NCBI GenBank assembly: GCA_946886365.1 | Contig: CAMPIM010000050.1 | Coordinates: forward strand, 1-24,402 | Reading direction: 5' to 3' | Length of the DNA: 24,402 nucleotides | DNA from: an uncultured Novosphingobium sp. | GTDB lineage: Bacteria > Pseudomonadota > Alphaproteobacteria > Sphingomonadales > Sphingomonadaceae | Part shown: positions 22,017 to 24,402 of the stretch, piece after piece | Layout: each line of letters starts with the position of its first letter | Position numbering within the stretch: position 1 is the stretch's first letter | Position numbers and translations under genes: made by a program | The notes under the pieces: model-generated | The model's input: the letters and a program-made list of their open reading frames with translations, nothing else | The model's database searches: none | What the model was told of the DNA's origin: nothing

Positions 22017-23177
22017 ATGTCCGACCATAATCCCGGCCTGCGTCCCTGGCGCGACATCGCCCGTCGCCCATGCCGCCAGATCATGGTGGGCAATGTGCCC
22101 GTCGGTGGCGGCGCGCCCGTCACCGTGCAGACGATGACCAACACGCCGACCTTCGATGTCAAAGCGACGATCGACCAGATCCGCCGCTGCGAGGAAGTGG
22201 GCGTGGACATCATCCGCGTATCCTGCCCGGACGAAGAATCGACCGCCGCGCTGAAGCAGATCGTGCGCGCCGCCCGCGTGCCGATCGTCGCCGACATCCA
22301 TTTCCACTATAAACGCGCGCTCGAAGCCGCCGACGCGGGCGCCGCTTGCCTGCGCATCAATCCCGGCAACATCGGGTCGGAAGCCCGCGTCAAGGAAGTG
22401 GTCGACGCCGCCAAGTCCAATGGCTGCGCCATCCGCATCGGCGTTAATGCAGGCTCCCTTGAAAAGGACCTGCTCGAAAAATATGGCGAACCCTGCCCGG
22501 AGGCACTGGTCGAAAGCGCGCTCGACCATATCAAGCTGCTCCAGGATCAGGATTTCCACGAATATAAGGTCGCGGTGAAGGCCAGCGACGTCTTCCTCGC
22601 CGTCGCCGCCTATATGCAGCTGGCCGAAGCCGTGGATTGCCCGCTCCACCTTGGCATCACCGAAGCGGGCGGCCTGATCGGCGGCACGGTCAAAAGCGCG
22701 ATCGGCATCGGCAACCTCCTCTGGGCCGGGGTCGGCGACACGATCCGCGTCTCCCTTTCCGCCGAACCGGAGGAGGAAGTGCGCGTCGGCTATGAAATCC
22801 TCAAATCCCTCGGCATCCGCACGCGCGGGGTAAAGGTCATCTCCTGCCCCAGCTGCGCGCGTCAGGGTTTCGACGTCATCCGCACGGTGCAGGCGCTGGA
22901 GGAACGGCTTCAGCATATCCACACGCCCTTGTCGCTCTCCGTCCTCGGCTGCGTCGTCAACGGCCCCGGCGAAGCGCGGGAGACCGACATCGGCCTCACC
23001 GGCGGCGGCGCTGGCAAGCATATGGTCTATCTCTCCGGCCTCACCGACCACACCATCCAGGACGAAGGCATGATCGACCACATCGTCAATCTGGTCGAAG
23101 CCAAGGCGGCGGAGATCGAAGCGGCCAAGCTCGAAGCGGAAACGACCGACGCAGGTCGGGCCGAAGCAGCGGAGTAG
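22017..23177 (+). CDS. ispG: (E)-4-hydroxy-3-methylbut-2-enyl-diphosphate synthase
   Basis: This 386-aa Fe-S enzyme carries out the penultimate step of the MEP isoprenoid pathway, turning MEcPP into HMBPP. The N-terminal TIM-barrel contains [17 protein letters not shown] and the C-terminal domain binds a 4Fe-4S cluster through C277 and C280 (SCPSCAR), C312 (GCVVNGPGE) and E319. All ligands are present. An Ala/Glu-rich tail (about 362-386) extends past the normal end. The gene starts 51 bp after the FadL-type gene, with a hairpin over its ribosome binding site. Confidence 0.97.
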   Translation: MSDHNPGLRPWRDIARRPCRQIMVGNVPVGGGAPVTVQTMTNTPTFDVKATIDQIRRCEEVGVDIIRVSCPDEESTAALKQIVRAARVPIVADIHFHYKRALEAADAGAACLRINPGNIGSEARVKEVVDAAKSNGCAIRIGVNAGSLEKDLLEKYGEPCPEALVESALDHIKLLQDQDFHEYKVAVKASDVFLAVAAYMQLAEAVDCPLHLGITEAGGLIGGTVKSAIGIGNLLWAGVGDTIRVSLSAEPEEEVRVGYEILKSLGIRTRGVKVISCPSCARQGFDVIRTVQALEERLQHIHTPLSLSVLGCVVNGPGEARETDIGLTGGGAGKHMVYLSGLTDHTIQDEGMIDHIVNLVEAKAAEIEAAKLEAETTDAGRAEAAE

Positions 23178-23263
23178 GCGCGGGGAGGGCGTTTCCGCCG
23201 CCCAGCCGCTCCCTAGCTGCGATCCCTCCACAGGGCGAGTCAACGTTCGTCGCACAACCCCAC

Positions 23264-23321
23264 CCCCGTTCGGGCTGTCCGAACGAGTCACTTGCCTCAT
23301 TCGGATGTCGAAGCCCTTTCC
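23264..23321 (+). repeat. 58-bp compound palindromic repeat, copy 2
   Basis: This copy matches the unit at 7071-7128 at 55 of 58 positions. In this copy CGTTCGG and CCGAACG (arms either side of GCTGT) pair perfectly, and TCCGAACGAG can alternatively pair with CTCATTCGGA, so two rival hairpins are possible. It lies between ispG and the transporter gene, in the same orientation as copy 1. Confidence 0.85.
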
Positions 23322-23375
23322 TTCTTCTTCCTCCACGCTCAAAAACACCGAGCACCCCCCCGCCGCCCCCATGCT

Positions 23376-24305
23376 ATGACCATGACCCAACCCCGCTCGC
23401 TCGCCATCCCTTTCGCGGTCTGCTGCGCCGCCGTCCTGCTCTTCGCCATCATGGACGCGGCGATGAAGGGGTTGAGTCTTTCCATCGGCCTCTTCAACGC
23501 CCTCTTCTGGCGCGCGCTGGCCGGAACGCTGCTCGGCCTTGCGATCATGTTGCCGGGCCGCCATCGCTGGCCGGGCAGGGCGGCCCTGCGCCTGCATGTC
23601 CTGCGCGGCTGTGTCGTGACTCTGATGGCCAGCCTCTTCTTCTTCGCGCTGATGCGCATGCCGCTCGCCGAAGCCATCGCCCTGTCCTTCATCGCGCCGC
23701 TCATCGCCCTTTATCTTGCCGCGCTGCTGCTGGGCGAACGGATCGGCAAGCGCGCCATCAGCGCCTCTCTCCTCGGACTCGTCGGCGTCGCGGTGATCCT
23801 GTCGGGCCGAATGCAGGACAGCTATAATTGGGACGCCCTGCTTGGTGCCGCCGCCGTGCTGATTTCGGCGGTCCTCTTCGCCTGGAACCTCATCATCCAG
23901 CGGCAGCAGGCGCAGCTTGCCTCGCCGGTCGAGGTCGCCTTCTTCCAGCACTGCGTCATGCTCATCCTCTTTGGCCTGTGCGCGGCCGCCGCATGGGCCG
24001 CGCCTGATCTGGTGCCGCTGCACCTTGATCTGCCCCGGCCGGATTCCGGGCTCCTCATCATCGCCTGCGCGGCCTTCGCCTTCACCTCGCTCGCCGCCTT
24101 CGCCTGGGCCTATGCGCGGGCAGAGGCGCAGCATCTCATCCCCGTCGAATATACCGCCTTCATCTGGGCAGCGATCATCGGCCGGCTCGCCTTCGGGGAA
24201 CGGCTGACCCTCACCACCCTCGCGGGCGCGGCGCTGATCGTCGCCGGATGCCTCATCGCCCTGCGCGCCGCTCCCCCCGCGCAAATGCATGAAGGAATCG
24301 CATAG
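23376..24305 (+). CDS. EamA-family (DMT) transporter
   Basis: This 309-aa inner-membrane protein has about ten membrane segments in two EamA repeats, the drug/metabolite transporter superfamily. Evidence includes the first-repeat motif AEAIALSFIAPLIALYLAALLLGERIG and its second-repeat counterpart LIPVEYTAFIWAAIIGRLAFGERL; each ends in the typical GER. The substrate is unknown; amino acids, purines or metabolites are common. The start is either the ATG at 23376 or that at 23382, neither with a ribosome binding site; the frame continues upstream to 23292, through part of the repeat, which is unlikely to be translated. The stop is TAG at 24303. Confidence 0.92.
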   Translation: MTMTQPRSLAIPFAVCCAAVLLFAIMDAAMKGLSLSIGLFNALFWRALAGTLLGLAIMLPGRHRWPGRAALRLHVLRGCVVTLMASLFFFALMRMPLAEAIALSFIAPLIALYLAALLLGERIGKRAISASLLGLVGVAVILSGRMQDSYNWDALLGAAAVLISAVLFAWNLIIQRQQAQLASPVEVAFFQHCVMLILFGLCAAAAWAAPDLVPLHLDLPRPDSGLLIIACAAFAFTSLAAFAWAYARAEAQHLIPVEYTAFIWAAIIGRLAFGERLTLTTLAGAALIVAGCLIALRAAPPAQMHEGIA

Positions 24306-24402
24306 CGTTCCGATTCACCTGCAAAATCCGTTCTTCTCGCCACTTTCTTCATGACTTTCCCACGACCAGCCGAACCGCCGGACTCTTGACGCGGACTCCC
24401 CG
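24306..24402. other. Window end, no gene recognised
   Basis: The last 97 bp after the transporter stop hold no ORF or hairpin I can support. A TTGACG near 24386 could be a -35 box of a gene beyond the window, with no visible partner. Confidence 0.4.

Noticed and set aside
23292..23375. Longer N-terminus for the EamA transporter
   Set aside because: It would translate part of the palindromic repeat and has no ribosome binding site; the membrane domain starts after 23382.
21996..24290. 764-codon open frame on the minus strand across ispG and the transporter gene
   Set aside because: It is antisense to two clearly recognised genes, its product is low-complexity (Asp/Gly/Glu/Arg/Ala-rich) and it has no domain. 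High-GC codon use on the plus strand explains it.

Overview
The window comes from a high-GC alphaproteobacterium, most likely a sphingomonad (Sphingobium, Sphingomonas, Novosphingobium or a relative). The evidence is a large TonB-dependent receptor, a DUF1491 gene, an mmcB gene under an alphaproteobacterial GTTC-N7-GTTC LexA box, mipZ, hemJ, many intergenic palindromic repeats, and the ppsR | hemE gene border known from alphaproteobacterial chromosome origins. There are no insertion sequences, phage genes, CRISPR arrays, tRNA or rRNA genes. Most of the window reads as stable core chromosome.

Left part (1-8.1 kb, mixed strands): a TonB-dependent receptor (-), the phosphoesterase PdeM (-), the tRNA hydroxylase TrhO (+) converging on a tightly packed minus-strand run (SCO copper chaperone, YcgN-type Cys-cluster protein, YgjP-type metallohydrolase), a secreted ankyrin protein (+), a 77-aa orphan (+), and the SOS-controlled nuclease-like gene mmcB (-).

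Middle (8.1-14.6 kb): every gene is on the minus strand. These are a SleB-type cell wall hydrolase, DUF1491, a PaaI thioesterase, ptsN and long-form hpf, followed by a housekeeping cluster read ppsR-maf-aroE-coaE-dnaQ with 4-bp start/stop overlaps at its head.

14618-14905 is the centrepiece, a strong candidate for the chromosomal replication origin. It holds two perfect DnaA boxes, two one-mismatch boxes arranged head to head in a 17-bp palindrome, five GANTC (CcrM-type) methylation sites, and an AT-rich stretch beside hemE. Gene direction switches at this point from all minus to nearly all plus, as expected when genes are read with the replication fork.

Right part (14.9-24.4 kb, almost all plus): hemE-hemJ (haem synthesis), a possible 41-aa basic peptide behind tandem palindromes, panC (-), mipZ (placement of the division plane by the origin) coupled to a membrane J-domain protein, a phosphoglucomutase/phosphomannomutase, a probable ~100-nt small RNA with its own promoter and terminator, a FadL-type outer-membrane protein, ispG behind a hairpin that pairs its ribosome binding site, and an EamA-type transporter. 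Two 58-bp copies of a compound palindromic repeat lie at 7071 and 23264.
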